From CBDBON01 sp965208395 (lineage in GTDB: Bacteria > Chloroflexota > Dehalococcoidia > Lucifugimonadales > CBDBON01), in the NCBI GenBank assembly GCA_965208395.1, contig CBDBON010000003.1, forward strand, positions 744,001 to 808,000: a DNA stretch of 64,000 nucleotides, in the 5' to 3' direction. The notes under the pieces were generated by a model, which did no database searches, had not been told where the DNA came from, and saw only the letters and a program-made list of their open reading frames with translations. Positions 17,198 to 26,214 of this stretch are shown piece after piece (positions within the stretch are counted from its first letter, which is position 1; the number at the start of each line of letters is the position of its first letter). Made by a program: the position numbers and the translations under genes.

Positions 17198-17940
17198 GGC
17201 TCGGATTCTATATCTGGAAGTTGGATGTCCACAGGCACATCGATGTCTATGGTCAGCAGACGGCTCGTTGCCGGCGCGTCATCGTCGAAGAGCTGGCCGG
17301 CTAATCTTAGCTGTTGCAGAGTATGCTCGGCCTCGTCGAGCCACAAGGTCAACGTGATCGGGTGACCGGAATCCACGGACTTGATGAGGTCTGACATCTC
17401 TTCAGATGCAACGTTCCCATCTATACGGATAGTCCGGGAATCTCTTACGACCTCCCGGCCCACAATGGCCACATCCTTCATGACGGGCAGCAGCTCGCTC
17501 AGAGTAACGCCTAGCCCTCCGAAGTTGAAGGGCACCTGGTCCAAAGGCAGGGGTAGCCATGGCGCGTCCTTGGAGAACTTCATGTACGACAGGTCTCCGA
17601 CCGCTACAATCTCGATCTCCACGAATCCAAATCCCGGAGACTCTACGTCCACCAGCATCCTGACGCTGTCGGGGGATTTCACCTCTCCGTCCAAGGTCTT
17701 CAACGTCGTCCCAAAGAACTTGGATCCCGATTCCTTTTCGTCGATCATATGGAACTTTGCCGTGGACATAGCGGCCAGCTTCTGCCCTGCGCTTGAGAGC
17801 AGATCACTCAACGACAACTCAGCTTCAGGCGTGGGAGTCGGCGCAACAGGTTCCGCATCACACGCGGCTGCCAGAAACAGGAGCCCCACCACCAACACTG
17901 CGATTGACAACCTGTGGCGTACTATCCTGGACAAGTTCAT
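17194..17940 (-). CDS. LppX/LprG-family lipid-carrier lipoprotein
   Basis: A 248-residue lipoprotein: signal MNLSRIVRHRLSIAVLV ending at lipobox LAAAC, a short PTPTPEAE linker, then the LppX_LprAFG half-barrel (AMSTAKFHMIDEKESG, followed by alternating strands). Mycobacterial homologues hold acylated glycolipids or triacylglycerol in a hydrophobic pocket. Translation is coupled on both sides: its start overlaps the RND stop (ATGA) and its stop overlaps the MFS start (ATGA). The lipid carrier is thus probably made in fixed proportion to the RND and MFS pumps. Confidence 0.88.
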   Translation of the reverse strand: MNLSRIVRHRLSIAVLVVGLLFLAAACDAEPVAPTPTPEAELSLSDLLSSAGQKLAAMSTAKFHMIDEKESGSKFFGTTLKTLDGEVKSPDSVRMLVDVESPGFGFVEIEIVAVGDLSYMKFSKDAPWLPLPLDQVPFNFGGLGVTLSELLPVMKDVAIVGREVVRDSRTIRIDGNVASEEMSDLIKSVDSGHPITLTLWLDEAEHTLQQLRLAGQLFDDDAPATSRLLTIDIDVPVDIQLPDIESEP

Positions 17941-20900
17941 CTGCTTATCTCCTCCCCAGCCGGCGCGGACGGGCTGCGCCGCAACAGCCGACCCGCCAGC
18001 CTCGGGATGCTGTCGTTGAACAGCACGTAGACGATGGGTAGCACCAGCAGCGTCAACGCCGTGGAGCTGGTCAGGCCTCCAATGACCACCGTTGCAAGCT
18101 CGGCGCTGATGAGACCGCTGCCCTCAGACTCCACCGCCAGCGGCAGCAGCGCGAAGCTGGTGGTGATGGCCGTCATCAGAATCGGGCGAAGGCGGACGCG
18201 CGCGCCGGAAATCAAGGCCTCATAGATGCTCAGGCCGCGAGCGCGCTGCTGCTCCACGAAGGTGATGAGCACGATGGCGTTAGTCACGACGATGCCGATG
18301 AGCAGCAACACTCCCATCATAGCCGGCAGGCCCAGGGCCCGGCCCGTAACCGCAAGCGCGACCATGACTCCGATGAGCGCCAGCGGAAGCGTCAAAACGA
18401 TGACGAATGGGTTCCGCAGGCTTCCAAGACTTGCGACCATTACCAGATAAACCAGCACGATGCCTACCGCCATGGAGATGAAGATAGCCCGGAAGCCCTC
18501 CTCTATGTCAGTGAAGATGCCACCGCTGTTTACGGTCACTCCCGGCGGCATGGCCAGCGCCGCGATCCTTTCATCCACGAGGACGCCGACCGCCTGTGTG
18601 TCATCCGAGACGATGTCCGCGGTGATGCTGGATGACCGCTGGCCGTCCGTCCGGCGGATGGAAACAGGACCCTCTCGCAGCACCGGCTCGGCCAGGTCGC
18701 CGAGGGACGCGGCGCCTGCGGGCCCTACGATGACAAGCGACTTCAACTGCTCGACGCCGGCTCTGGACCGGGGTTCACCGGATAGGATCACGTCCACGGT
18801 CTCTCCATCGACGTTGATAGAGGTCACACGCTGGCCAATGGTGTACTGGCTGAGCTGAAGCCCCACTTGCTGTGTGGTCAGACCTATCCGGCCAGCCTTC
18901 TCCGGGTCCACCTCCACCGCCACCTCCGGCCGCGCCTGGGTCACGTCGCTCTCCAGGTTGACGACCCCATCGATGGCTGCGATGGAGTCGGCCAGTTCCG
19001 CGGTTACGGCGGCAATGTCCCCGTAGTTGGGGCCCGTAACGAAGATCTCGATGCCCGCCGAAGGCGGTCCGTTGACGACCTCCGACACTCGGACGGTCTG
19101 TCCCGGCTTCGCCAGCTCCGTCCGCAGCGTGGCCGCGATGTCATCCGGCGCATCCTCTGCGAGCCGGGCGAAGAAGCTGGCCTGCTGCAGGCTGCCGGGC
19201 CCTCCTCCTGGACCTCGACCGAAGCCCCCTGTGCCGATGCTCACTGTGTATACGTCGGAAAGCGCGTCGATGCGCGTCTCAATCCCGGTAACTGCCTCGA
19301 CGGTCTGCTCGACGCCCGATTCGGCAGGCAGGCTCAGCTCGATCTCTAAGAAGCGGGCGCCACCGCCCCCGAACAGGTTCACCGGGATGATGGACAACAG
19401 CCCCAGGCTTCCCACGGTCAGCGCTGCCGCCGCCAATAGCGTGACCACCCGGTGCCCGAGCACCCACCGCAGGATGCTTACGTACGTCCGCTGGAGCCAG
19501 GTCTCTTGCATCGGCAGATCGCCTTCGTCGCCGCCGCCCTCCGGCAGATCGCCGGGTCGTAGGAGCAGCGCGCCCAGCACCGGCACGGCGGTCAGCGCCA
19601 CCAGCAGCGACGCCAGCAACGCGAAGGTGACGGTCAGCGCGAATGGCAGGAAGAAGGCACCCACCAGCCCCTCTATGAACGCCAACGGGACGAAGACGAC
19701 CACCGTGGTCATGGTCGATGCGAATATCGCCGGGCCCACCTCCGCTGTGGCTTCCAGCGCGGCGCGCCATCGCTCACGCCCTCCTTGGATGTGGCGATAG
19801 ACATTCTCCAGCACGACGATCGAGTCGTCCACGACCCGTCCCACTGAGATGGCCAGGCCACCCAAGGTCATGAAGTTCAACGTCATGTCCTGCCAGAACA
19901 TGAGGAGTATCCCGGTAAAGACACTCAGCGGAATGGAGAGTGCAATGACAGCCGTGGGCCGCAGCGTTCTGAAAAAACCACGGACCATGGTGGGCCGGAT
20001 CGTGAGCATGAACGCAAAGACCACGGAAACCGCAAACAGGAACCCGAACACTCCCTCCCTCACGAGAGTGTTGATCTGGCGTTCGATGTCCGGACCCTGA
20101 TCCGTCACGACGATGATCTCAACGTCGTCCGGTATGCCTTCTATCGAATCGAGGGTCTCGTTGACGGCGGTCGTGACGTCCAGGGTGTTGGCATCCGGCT
20201 TCTTGGAGACGTTGACGGAGAGGCCCGGCTTGCCATTGGTGCGAGAGATGCTGGAGGGGCGGCCCTCGCCGAACGACACGTCAGCCACGTCGGAGAGCCG
20301 CACCGGGCCGGTTTCGTTCACTCCGACGACCAGCTCGCGCAGGTCATCCACCGAGTCCAGTGTGTGCGTCGTCTTGGCGATCACCGCCCGCGTCCCATCG
20401 AAGAGTAGTCCCGCGGGGAGCGTCACGTTATTTTCGCGCAGAGCCGACGCCGCCTGTAAGAGGGTGACGCCGTTGGCCGCCATCCTGTCGAGGTTCGCCG
20501 TGACCGTGACACTGCGCTCCACCTCCCCTACCAGCTGGATCTGCATCACTCCCTCAATGTCCTCGATCTCCGGGATGATGAGCTCCTTCACCAGGTCCTG
20601 CACCTCCGGCAGCGGCCTGTCGGATACGATGCCGAACTGGATCACCGGAAAGGCATCAGGGGTGAAGCGGCCCACGGTCGGATCGTCAACCGCGTCGGGG
20701 AACGTCACGCCGTTCAGGGCATTCTCGATATCCGATTCGGCCGCCGCCATATCCGTGCCATACCGGAAGGTGGCGAAAACTGCGGAGTTGCCCTCGGACG
20801 AGATGGACTGGATGGTCTCTAGGCCCTCGGCGCCGGAGATTGCTCGCTCTATGGGCCCCGTCACATCCCGCGCCACGGCCTCGGGGTCGACGGACGGATA

Positions 20901-21053
20901 CGATGCGAACACGCTCACCAGCGGGAACTCTATCTGTGGAAAGAGCTCCACCTTCATGGACCGGTATGCGAACACACCGGAAGCCAGCACGATGATGATG
21001 GTCAGAAGAGCAACCGTGGGACGGCGCAGCGCCATCGAGGTAAGAAACGTCAC
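17937..21053 (-). CDS. RND-family exporter (AcrB/HAE1-like)
   Basis: A 1038-residue RND pump of normal length. It shows the N-terminal helix (TVALLTIIIVLASGVFAYRS), the LFPQIEFPLVSVFASYP porter segment, and in helix 4 ISVGRVVDDSIVVLENV with the paired Asp of the proton relay; the second half mirrors the first and ends RLAGRLLRRSPSAPAGEE. AcrB-type pumps normally use a membrane-fusion protein and an outer-membrane channel, but neither is encoded beside it; an LprG-like lipoprotein follows immediately (ATGA overlap). This suggests an atypical envelope export route. It is the first gene of the minus-strand lipid island. Confidence 0.93.
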   Translation of the reverse strand: MTFLTSMALRRPTVALLTIIIVLASGVFAYRSMKVELFPQIEFPLVSVFASYPSVDPEAVARDVTGPIERAISGAEGLETIQSISSEGNSAVFATFRYGTDMAAAESDIENALNGVTFPDAVDDPTVGRFTPDAFPVIQFGIVSDRPLPEVQDLVKELIIPEIEDIEGVMQIQLVGEVERSVTVTANLDRMAANGVTLLQAASALRENNVTLPAGLLFDGTRAVIAKTTHTLDSVDDLRELVVGVNETGPVRLSDVADVSFGEGRPSSISRTNGKPGLSVNVSKKPDANTLDVTTAVNETLDSIEGIPDDVEIIVVTDQGPDIERQINTLVREGVFGFLFAVSVVFAFMLTIRPTMVRGFFRTLRPTAVIALSIPLSVFTGILLMFWQDMTLNFMTLGGLAISVGRVVDDSIVVLENVYRHIQGGRERWRAALEATAEVGPAIFASTMTTVVVFVPLAFIEGLVGAFFLPFALTVTFALLASLLVALTAVPVLGALLLRPGDLPEGGGDEGDLPMQETWLQRTYVSILRWVLGHRVVTLLAAAALTVGSLGLLSIIPVNLFGGGGARFLEIELSLPAESGVEQTVEAVTGIETRIDALSDVYTVSIGTGGFGRGPGGGPGSLQQASFFARLAEDAPDDIAATLRTELAKPGQTVRVSEVVNGPPSAGIEIFVTGPNYGDIAAVTAELADSIAAIDGVVNLESDVTQARPEVAVEVDPEKAGRIGLTTQQVGLQLSQYTIGQRVTSINVDGETVDVILSGEPRSRAGVEQLKSLVIVGPAGAASLGDLAEPVLREGPVSIRRTDGQRSSSITADIVSDDTQAVGVLVDERIAALAMPPGVTVNSGGIFTDIEEGFRAIFISMAVGIVLVYLVMVASLGSLRNPFVIVLTLPLALIGVMVALAVTGRALGLPAMMGVLLLIGIVVTNAIVLITFVEQQRARGLSIYEALISGARVRLRPILMTAITTSFALLPLAVESEGSGLISAELATVVIGGLTSSTALTLLVLPIVYVLFNDSIPRLAGRLLRRSPSAPAGEEISR

Positions 21054-21175
21054 TTTGACAACTCCTGCTTGTCCTTATTAGGAAGTGGTTTGGCGCGGAC
21101 GCCGAGACGTTTGACCAGAGTGCCGTCCAGCGGGCTTAGCCCCGCCAGACAACGCAGGTCAGGGGGATGTTCGCC

Positions 21176-21982
21176 CTAGCTGTCATGTATGCGCCGTTCG
21201 AGGCGGCGGAGCGCCTCCTGGGTCGTGCGGATCTCGCGCAGGAGCTCCTCCCGCGATACCGGGCGCTCCAGATCGCGGAGACGCTCCAGCTTGGCCTCAT
21301 CCAGGTTGTTGATGATGATCGCGATGAACAGGTTGATCACCACGAAGGTCCCCACCACTACGAAGCTGACAAAGTAGATCCACGCCAGCGGGTTGAGCTC
21401 CATCGCGGTGAACATCACCACCGTCCATCCCTCCAGTGTGATGATGTTGAACAGGGTCAGGACGGCGATGCCCAGGTTCCGCCAGTTCTCGGGATCGTGC
21501 TCGCTGAACAGGTGATATCCAATGATGGCGTAGATGTAGACGATGATGCTCATCAACATCATCACGTGTCCCACGCTGGGGATGGAGCGGACGAGCGCGC
21601 TCACTATCAGCCGCAGATCCTTGATCGTCGACACGAGCCGCAGCACGCGAAGCAGGCGCGCAAGCCGTGCGACCATGGCGAACTGTCCAGTCGCCGGCAC
21701 CAGCGCGAATACTATGACCAGGAAGTCGAAGACGTTCCAGCCGTCCCGGAAGTATCCGGCGACGCGCGGTGACGACGCGGTCATCTTGATCAGCGCTTCG
21801 ACGATGAACACCGCTAGCGCGATCTGGTAGCCGGCGTCGATCCAGTCCCCGTACTGTCGCTCGAATTCCGGGGAGGTCCCGACTCCGAGCAGAAGGGCGT
21901 TGACGATGATGACCGCAATGACGCCCGCCTCGAAAGCCGGGGCCTCGGCTATCCGGCGTGAGAGATGTGTCAGCCTGTTCAT
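21176..21982 (-). CDS. Voltage-gated cation channel subunit (NaChBac-like)
   Basis: A 268-residue single-domain six-helix channel subunit, about the size of NaChBac. S4 has arginines every third residue (VARLARLLRVLRL), followed by the linker to S5. The pore loop is TLEGWTVVM, close to the TLESW filter of bacterial sodium channels but with Gly for Ser. A C-terminal heptad-rich tail (LERLRDLERPVSREELLREI) should form the tetrameric coiled coil. The start MNRLTHLSRR at 21982 gives the standard short cytoplasmic N-terminus; an earlier in-frame start at 22096 adds 38 unlikely residues. It lies 120 bp from the RND gene and is probably independent of it. Confidence 0.9.
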   Translation of the reverse strand: MNRLTHLSRRIAEAPAFEAGVIAVIIVNALLLGVGTSPEFERQYGDWIDAGYQIALAVFIVEALIKMTASSPRVAGYFRDGWNVFDFLVIVFALVPATGQFAMVARLARLLRVLRLVSTIKDLRLIVSALVRSIPSVGHVMMLMSIIVYIYAIIGYHLFSEHDPENWRNLGIAVLTLFNIITLEGWTVVMFTAMELNPLAWIYFVSFVVVGTFVVINLFIAIIINNLDEAKLERLRDLERPVSREELLREIRTTQEALRRLERRIHDS

Positions 21983-22124
21983 CAACGTGCGTCTTGAGCA
22001 GTGATGGCCCGCCAGCGGGTCCCAACTGAATACGTTCGTATGGGCTTGGTTCCGTCTTCCATGGCCAGTATCAAGGCCGGAAGCGATCCGGGTCAACCCG
22101 GAAGAAGCGCCCGTACGCAGTCTA

Positions 22125-23333
22125 CTAGATCACGCCCTCCTCGATAAGCGCGGCTAGCTCACCGGCGCTGAGGCCAAGCAACTCACCGTAGACCTCCTCG
22201 TTGTGCTGGCCCAAGGTCGGCGCAAGGCCTTCCACCCTGCCCGGACTGTCGCTGAGGCGTGGAACGACGCCCGGCATCTTGGTCGCCCCAAGTATCGGGT
22301 CGTCGATCTCGACTATGGAGCCCCTGGCCTTGAAGTGCGGGTCCTGAAAGATGTCCGCGATGCTGTTTATCGGACTGACAGGCACCTCACGCTCGTCGAG
22401 CACGCGCACTAGATCGTCCATGTCCAACGTGCGCGTCCACTCGGACACGGCTGTGTCGACATCGTCCCGGTTCTCGACCCGGGTAGCACCGGTACAGTAG
22501 CGAGGATCACCGCTCATATCTCCGCGCCCCATGGCCGACGCCAGGCGCTCGAAGATACGGTCCGTCGTGCAGGCGATGGCGACCCACTTGCCGTCACGCG
22601 TCGGATAATGGTTGTGCGGGACGACGTTGGCAGTCGCCGTGCCCGCTCGCTCCCGCACTAGGCCGAGTTTCTGATAGGCGATGGTCAGGTTGTCCAAGAC
22701 GCGAAAGACACCCTCGAACAGCGATATATCGATGACCTGACCTCTGCCGCTGGCTCGCCGGTGCTCGAACGCGACCATCGTCGCGAACGCGCCATACAGG
22801 CCCGCAAGATAGTCGGCTATCGTCGGAGAGCCCGGTGTCACGGGGGGCTGGTCCGGAAAGCCGGCCAGATATGTCAGACCTCCGTACGCCTGGGCGACGC
22901 GCCCGAAACCCGGCTTCGCGCTGTAAGGGCCGGTCTGTCCGTAGCCGGAGATGCGCACCATCACGAGTCGTGGATTGACCTCGCTGAGAGCGTCGTAGCC
23001 GAGACCCCAGCGCTCCATTGTGCCCGGCCTGAAGTTCTCCACCAGCGCGTCGCACCGCTTGGCCAGCTCTCTGACGAGCCGCTGTCCCTTCGGGTGTCGC
23101 AGATCGCAGGTGATCCCACGCTTGTTCCGCGCTTCCTGCGCCCACGTAAGGCCGACGCCCTTGTACTGCTGGCCCATCTGGCGCATGGGATCGCCCCGGC
23201 CCGGCATCTCGACCTTGATGACGTCGGCCCCGAACTCCGCTAGCAGTGTGGCGCAGAACGGCCCTGCTATGAACGTGGCGACATCGAGGATGCGGATGCC
23301 TTTCAGTGGGCCGTCTCGCTTCCGCGTGTCCAT
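22125..23333 (-). CDS. CaiB/BaiF family (class III) CoA transferase
   Basis: A 402-residue type III acyl-CoA transferase that moves CoA between carboxylic acids. Family marks: GIRILDVATFIAGPFCATLLAEFGA at the N-terminus, VENFRPGTMERWGLGYDAL, RISGYGQTGPYS, and the catalytic Asp in TIADYLAGLYGA. The ATG at 23333 is preceded by GGAGGAG with good spacing, so I prefer it over the ATG at 23366. The substrate acid cannot be read from sequence. It is followed upstream on the same strand by a SnoaL-like gene, 73 bp away. Confidence 0.92.
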   Translation of the reverse strand: MDTRKRDGPLKGIRILDVATFIAGPFCATLLAEFGADVIKVEMPGRGDPMRQMGQQYKGVGLTWAQEARNKRGITCDLRHPKGQRLVRELAKRCDALVENFRPGTMERWGLGYDALSEVNPRLVMVRISGYGQTGPYSAKPGFGRVAQAYGGLTYLAGFPDQPPVTPGSPTIADYLAGLYGAFATMVAFEHRRASGRGQVIDISLFEGVFRVLDNLTIAYQKLGLVRERAGTATANVVPHNHYPTRDGKWVAIACTTDRIFERLASAMGRGDMSGDPRYCTGATRVENRDDVDTAVSEWTRTLDMDDLVRVLDEREVPVSPINSIADIFQDPHFKARGSIVEIDDPILGATKMPGVVPRLSDSPGRVEGLAPTLGQHNEEVYGELLGLSAGELAALIEEGVI

Positions 23334-23406
23334 TGCTGCTACTTCTCCTCCGACAGTCGCTCGCATCTGCGTGTCTCTGTCTGCCCTCTAGCTCGCGTCA
23401 CTAAGA

Positions 23407-23820
23407 TCACGGCGGCGCCACCGGACTCGCCCCAATTTGCCTCATTACACCCAGTTTGTGAGCGCCTCCCCAATACTCCGCCACCTTGTCCCCCTCGATG
23501 CGGGCAAACACTACTCCCGAGACCTCTATCTGCCTACCAGTGGGGGAGATCCCCATCAACTCACCCTGGTGAGTCCCACGTATGGACACCCGACCCGCTA
23601 CCTTGCTTCCCTCAGCGATCAGGTCCTCAACGGTGTGTCGGAGATCGGGAATGGCAGCGAACATCACGCTCGTTGCCCGTCGGAACGTGGCTAGGTCCAT
23701 AGGAGGCGTGTCGGGGTGGTAAGCCGTAAAGCCGGGAGTGCACACCTCCTCGACCGGGCCCTTCGCCCGGTCACACTCTTCAAACCACCGGCGGACGAGA
23801 GCCTTGTTGCGTTCTGACAT
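23407..23820 (-). CDS. SnoaL-like (ester cyclase) protein
   Basis: A 137-residue single-domain cone protein of the NTF2/SnoaL group: NKALVRRWFEECDR at the N-terminus, YHPDTPPMDLATFRRA, FAAIPDLRHTVEDLIAEGSKVAGRV, and the end FARIEGDKVAEYWG. Members bind small hydrophobic substrates and include aldol cyclases, isomerases and hydrolases; the function here is unknown. It is clearly paralogous to 25694-26104 (same length, same FAAIPDL and RIEGDKVAE motifs) and lies upstream of the CaiB gene on the same strand. Confidence 0.85.
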   Translation of the reverse strand: MSERNKALVRRWFEECDRAKGPVEEVCTPGFTAYHPDTPPMDLATFRRATSVMFAAIPDLRHTVEDLIAEGSKVAGRVSIRGTHQGELMGISPTGRQIEVSGVVFARIEGDKVAEYWGGAHKLGVMRQIGASPVAPP

Positions 23821-24007
23821 GATGTGGTCTCCTTATCTGAGATAATACCGAATCCAAGGGACTGGATAAGCATATAGGATGTCCACTGCGATATTGATCC
23901 CCATGAACAAGGCGGCATAGACTACAATCGCCCCTTCCTGGGCTGGACCAGCCGACGGGCGTCCTCGAATTGGGTGGGACCTAACTTCGTCAGAGGGGAG
24001 CCAAGTC

Positions 24008-25138
24008 ATGCGAACCATCGAAGTCCCGGACTGGGTGACATATCCCGAGGACGATTGGGAGACTATAACGCACGAGCAGGCAGGCCTTGCCCCGGAGAAA
24101 CTTCGGCGCTTCCTCGCAGGCATCGATGCGAGAGGCGCCGCCATAGGAGGCGAGTTCCACGAAGGCAACGACTGGGGCGCCGTCATCACTCGTGGCGGCT
24201 ATCTTCTGCACACCTGGGGAGACCGGGATTACAGATTCCAGACCGCCTCAATGGCCAAGGCATTCGTGAGAGCGGTCTTCGGCCTGGCCGTGCGGGAGGG
24301 CATGGTCGAGCCGGACGATCTGGTTAGCGACACATGGACCGGTGAAGGAGAGCTCTCGCACCCACACAAGTACCTGGACCGTGGCCACCATCAGACGCTC
24401 ACTTGGCGTCACTTGCTCGGCGGGAAGTTCGATCACCTCCACCACGGAGGCTTTCCGATCAACCACGGCTACTACTGGGAGAGGGGGTCTTCGGGTCTGA
24501 GCCGGGCCGAAGAGGAGGCAGCTAGCACTGAGGACTGGCGGGCTCGCGTCTGGGCCGTTCCGCAGTGGGCCGACTGGACGGGAGACCCATTTCGGGACAA
24601 CTATGCACATGCGGAACCGGGGACGATCGGCCAATATGCGAGCAGTGGCATGTGGCGTCTTACACAGTTACTCACGGTTCTGTGGAATAGGGACATCAAG
24701 GAAGTACTGGACGAAAAGCTATTCTCCAAGATCGGAATCCAGGCCGACAGCTGGGAGTGGCCGCCCGGCAGGGTCATGCGAGAGGACGAGAGCTTCTACC
24801 CGCAATGGCCGACGCACGCGGCCTATGTCGATCCCCCCTATGAGATCAATGAGCAAGCTGTCCGAAGCGGACCCGGTTGGGCGACTATAAGCGCGTCAGA
24901 TCTAGCACGCTTTGGACACCTGATCGCGACGCGAGGGAACTGGAAGGGTGAGCAGCTCATCGACCCACAGTGGCTCCGCGGACATAGCGGTGGGAACGGC
25001 AGCGGCGTCTGCGGGGAGAGCCGGTACTACACCGCTATGGCCAGCGTCTCAACACAGGGACTGGACCACCCTTTCGCAACCGCTAGAGAGAGCTTCCTTC
25101 CTGCGGACCTCTTCGTGGGCCCGATAGAGGCCGCCTAA
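24008..25138 (+). CDS. Beta-lactamase/DD-peptidase-fold serine hydrolase
   Basis: A 376-residue class C beta-lactamase-like hydrolase. The nucleophile motif is TASMAKAF (S-x-x-K), preceded by YRFQ, and the second motif is YASSG (Y-x-S) in GTIGQYASSGMWRL; His-rich GGKFDHLHHGG lies between. Such proteins are often esterases or D-amino-acid peptidases rather than beta-lactamases. No signal peptide is seen, so it is probably cytoplasmic. ATG at 24008 follows GAGGGGAG. It is flanked by three SnoaL-like genes; a shared catabolic route is possible but unproven. Confidence 0.85.
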   Translation: MRTIEVPDWVTYPEDDWETITHEQAGLAPEKLRRFLAGIDARGAAIGGEFHEGNDWGAVITRGGYLLHTWGDRDYRFQTASMAKAFVRAVFGLAVREGMVEPDDLVSDTWTGEGELSHPHKYLDRGHHQTLTWRHLLGGKFDHLHHGGFPINHGYYWERGSSGLSRAEEEAASTEDWRARVWAVPQWADWTGDPFRDNYAHAEPGTIGQYASSGMWRLTQLLTVLWNRDIKEVLDEKLFSKIGIQADSWEWPPGRVMREDESFYPQWPTHAAYVDPPYEINEQAVRSGPGWATISASDLARFGHLIATRGNWKGEQLIDPQWLRGHSGGNGSGVCGESRYYTAMASVSTQGLDHPFATARESFLPADLFVGPIEAA

Positions 25139-25204
25139 GCGTCCGTACAGCCGAGTATTGACGATTTCCCACTTATGTCGGAATCAACAGAGCCGAGGTG
25201 AGAC

Positions 25205-25678
25205 ATGGGGACGGAAGAGAACAGCCGTATCTGTCATGAGTTTGTGGCTGCCCATCGCGCGCACGATATCCCCAGGATGGTGACTCTTCTAGCCGACGAC
25301 ATCACCATACGAAGTGCAGCCGGCCGCGACAAGCCACCCTTCAGGGGCAAAGAGGAAGCTGCCGCGCACTGGAGGTCGATGTACACGACCTTCCCGGATT
25401 TCAGGATGGATGTGATCGAGGCCACGGCAGTGGGGGAGAGGGTACTGGCCGAGATCGAGCACGGCGGCACGATGATGGGGGCAATGAAGGGAGCATCGGA
25501 GGACTGGGAGGCTACGCACTACCCGTTCTCTCAGCTCAAGGACAGGGGGCCGACGGGCAAGAGCTATCGGGTGCAGAGCGTCTTCAGGATGGATTTCTCC
25601 AATGGGAAGATTCGTTCGATAATGTCCTACTGGGACACCATGTCGATGCTGAGCCAGCTGGGGCTTCTGCCTGACTGA
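25205..25678 (+). CDS. SnoaL/NTF2-like protein
   Basis: A 157-residue SnoaL-like protein: ICHEFVAAHRAHDIPRMVTLL, FRGKEEAAAHWRSMYTTFPDF, VLAEIEHGGTMMG and FRMDFSNGKIRSIMSYWD. The start at 25205 follows GAGGTGAG. It is 66 bp downstream of the serine hydrolase and probably co-transcribed, converging on the third SnoaL-like gene. It is more distant from the other two than they are from each other. Activity unknown. Confidence 0.83.
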   Translation: MGTEENSRICHEFVAAHRAHDIPRMVTLLADDITIRSAAGRDKPPFRGKEEAAAHWRSMYTTFPDFRMDVIEATAVGERVLAEIEHGGTMMGAMKGASEDWEATHYPFSQLKDRGPTGKSYRVQSVFRMDFSNGKIRSIMSYWDTMSMLSQLGLLPD

Positions 25679-25693
25679 ATACCGACAGGCCAA

Positions 25694-26104
25694 CTATTCT
25701 GAGATCGGGTCGGCGCCGACCTGCTGCAGCATTCCCAGCCTGTCGAAGACTCCCCAGAACTCTGCCACCTTGTCCCCCTCTATGCGAAAGATGACGATCG
25801 CCAGCGCATCGATCGCTTTTCCAGTAGCGGGGACTCCCATCATGTTACCTCGGTGCGTCCCGCGGTTAGCCACTCGGCAGGCCACTTTGTCGCCGCCGAC
25901 TACGGAGTCGAGGATGACATGCTTGAGATCGGGAATGGCGGCAAAGAATGCCCGGGAGTACTCTCGGTGGGTTGCCAGGTCCATGGGCAGGACACCGGGG
26001 TGGTGTCCGGTATAGTTGGTCGTGCAGAGCTCCGGGGCCGGGCCCATCTGCCGGTCGAGCTCCTCGAACCATCGGTGGACGAGCGCCACATGTTTCTCGG
26101 ACAT
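25694..26104 (-). CDS. SnoaL-like (ester cyclase) protein, paralogue
   Basis: A 136-residue SnoaL-like protein beginning MSEKHVALVHRWFEELDRQ, with YTGHHPGVLPMDLATHR, FAAIPDLKHVILDSVVGGDKVACRV and RIEGDKVAEFWG. It is a close paralogue of 23407-23820, consistent with a local duplication around the serine hydrolase. ATG at 26104 has GAGGAG nine bases upstream; the ATG at 26125 would bury that site. Function unknown. Confidence 0.85.
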   Translation of the reverse strand: MSEKHVALVHRWFEELDRQMGPAPELCTTNYTGHHPGVLPMDLATHREYSRAFFAAIPDLKHVILDSVVGGDKVACRVANRGTHRGNMMGVPATGKAIDALAIVIFRIEGDKVAEFWGVFDRLGMLQQVGADPISE

Positions 26105-26214
26105 GGGGCTATGCTCCTCGCACAAGGCTGTACAAGTAGTTCAACTTGTGAAGTTGGTCAATTGCGTAACGTGCAGAAGACGGTTGCTGGGGGGTGGCTC
26201 GCCGGTATGGCCGC

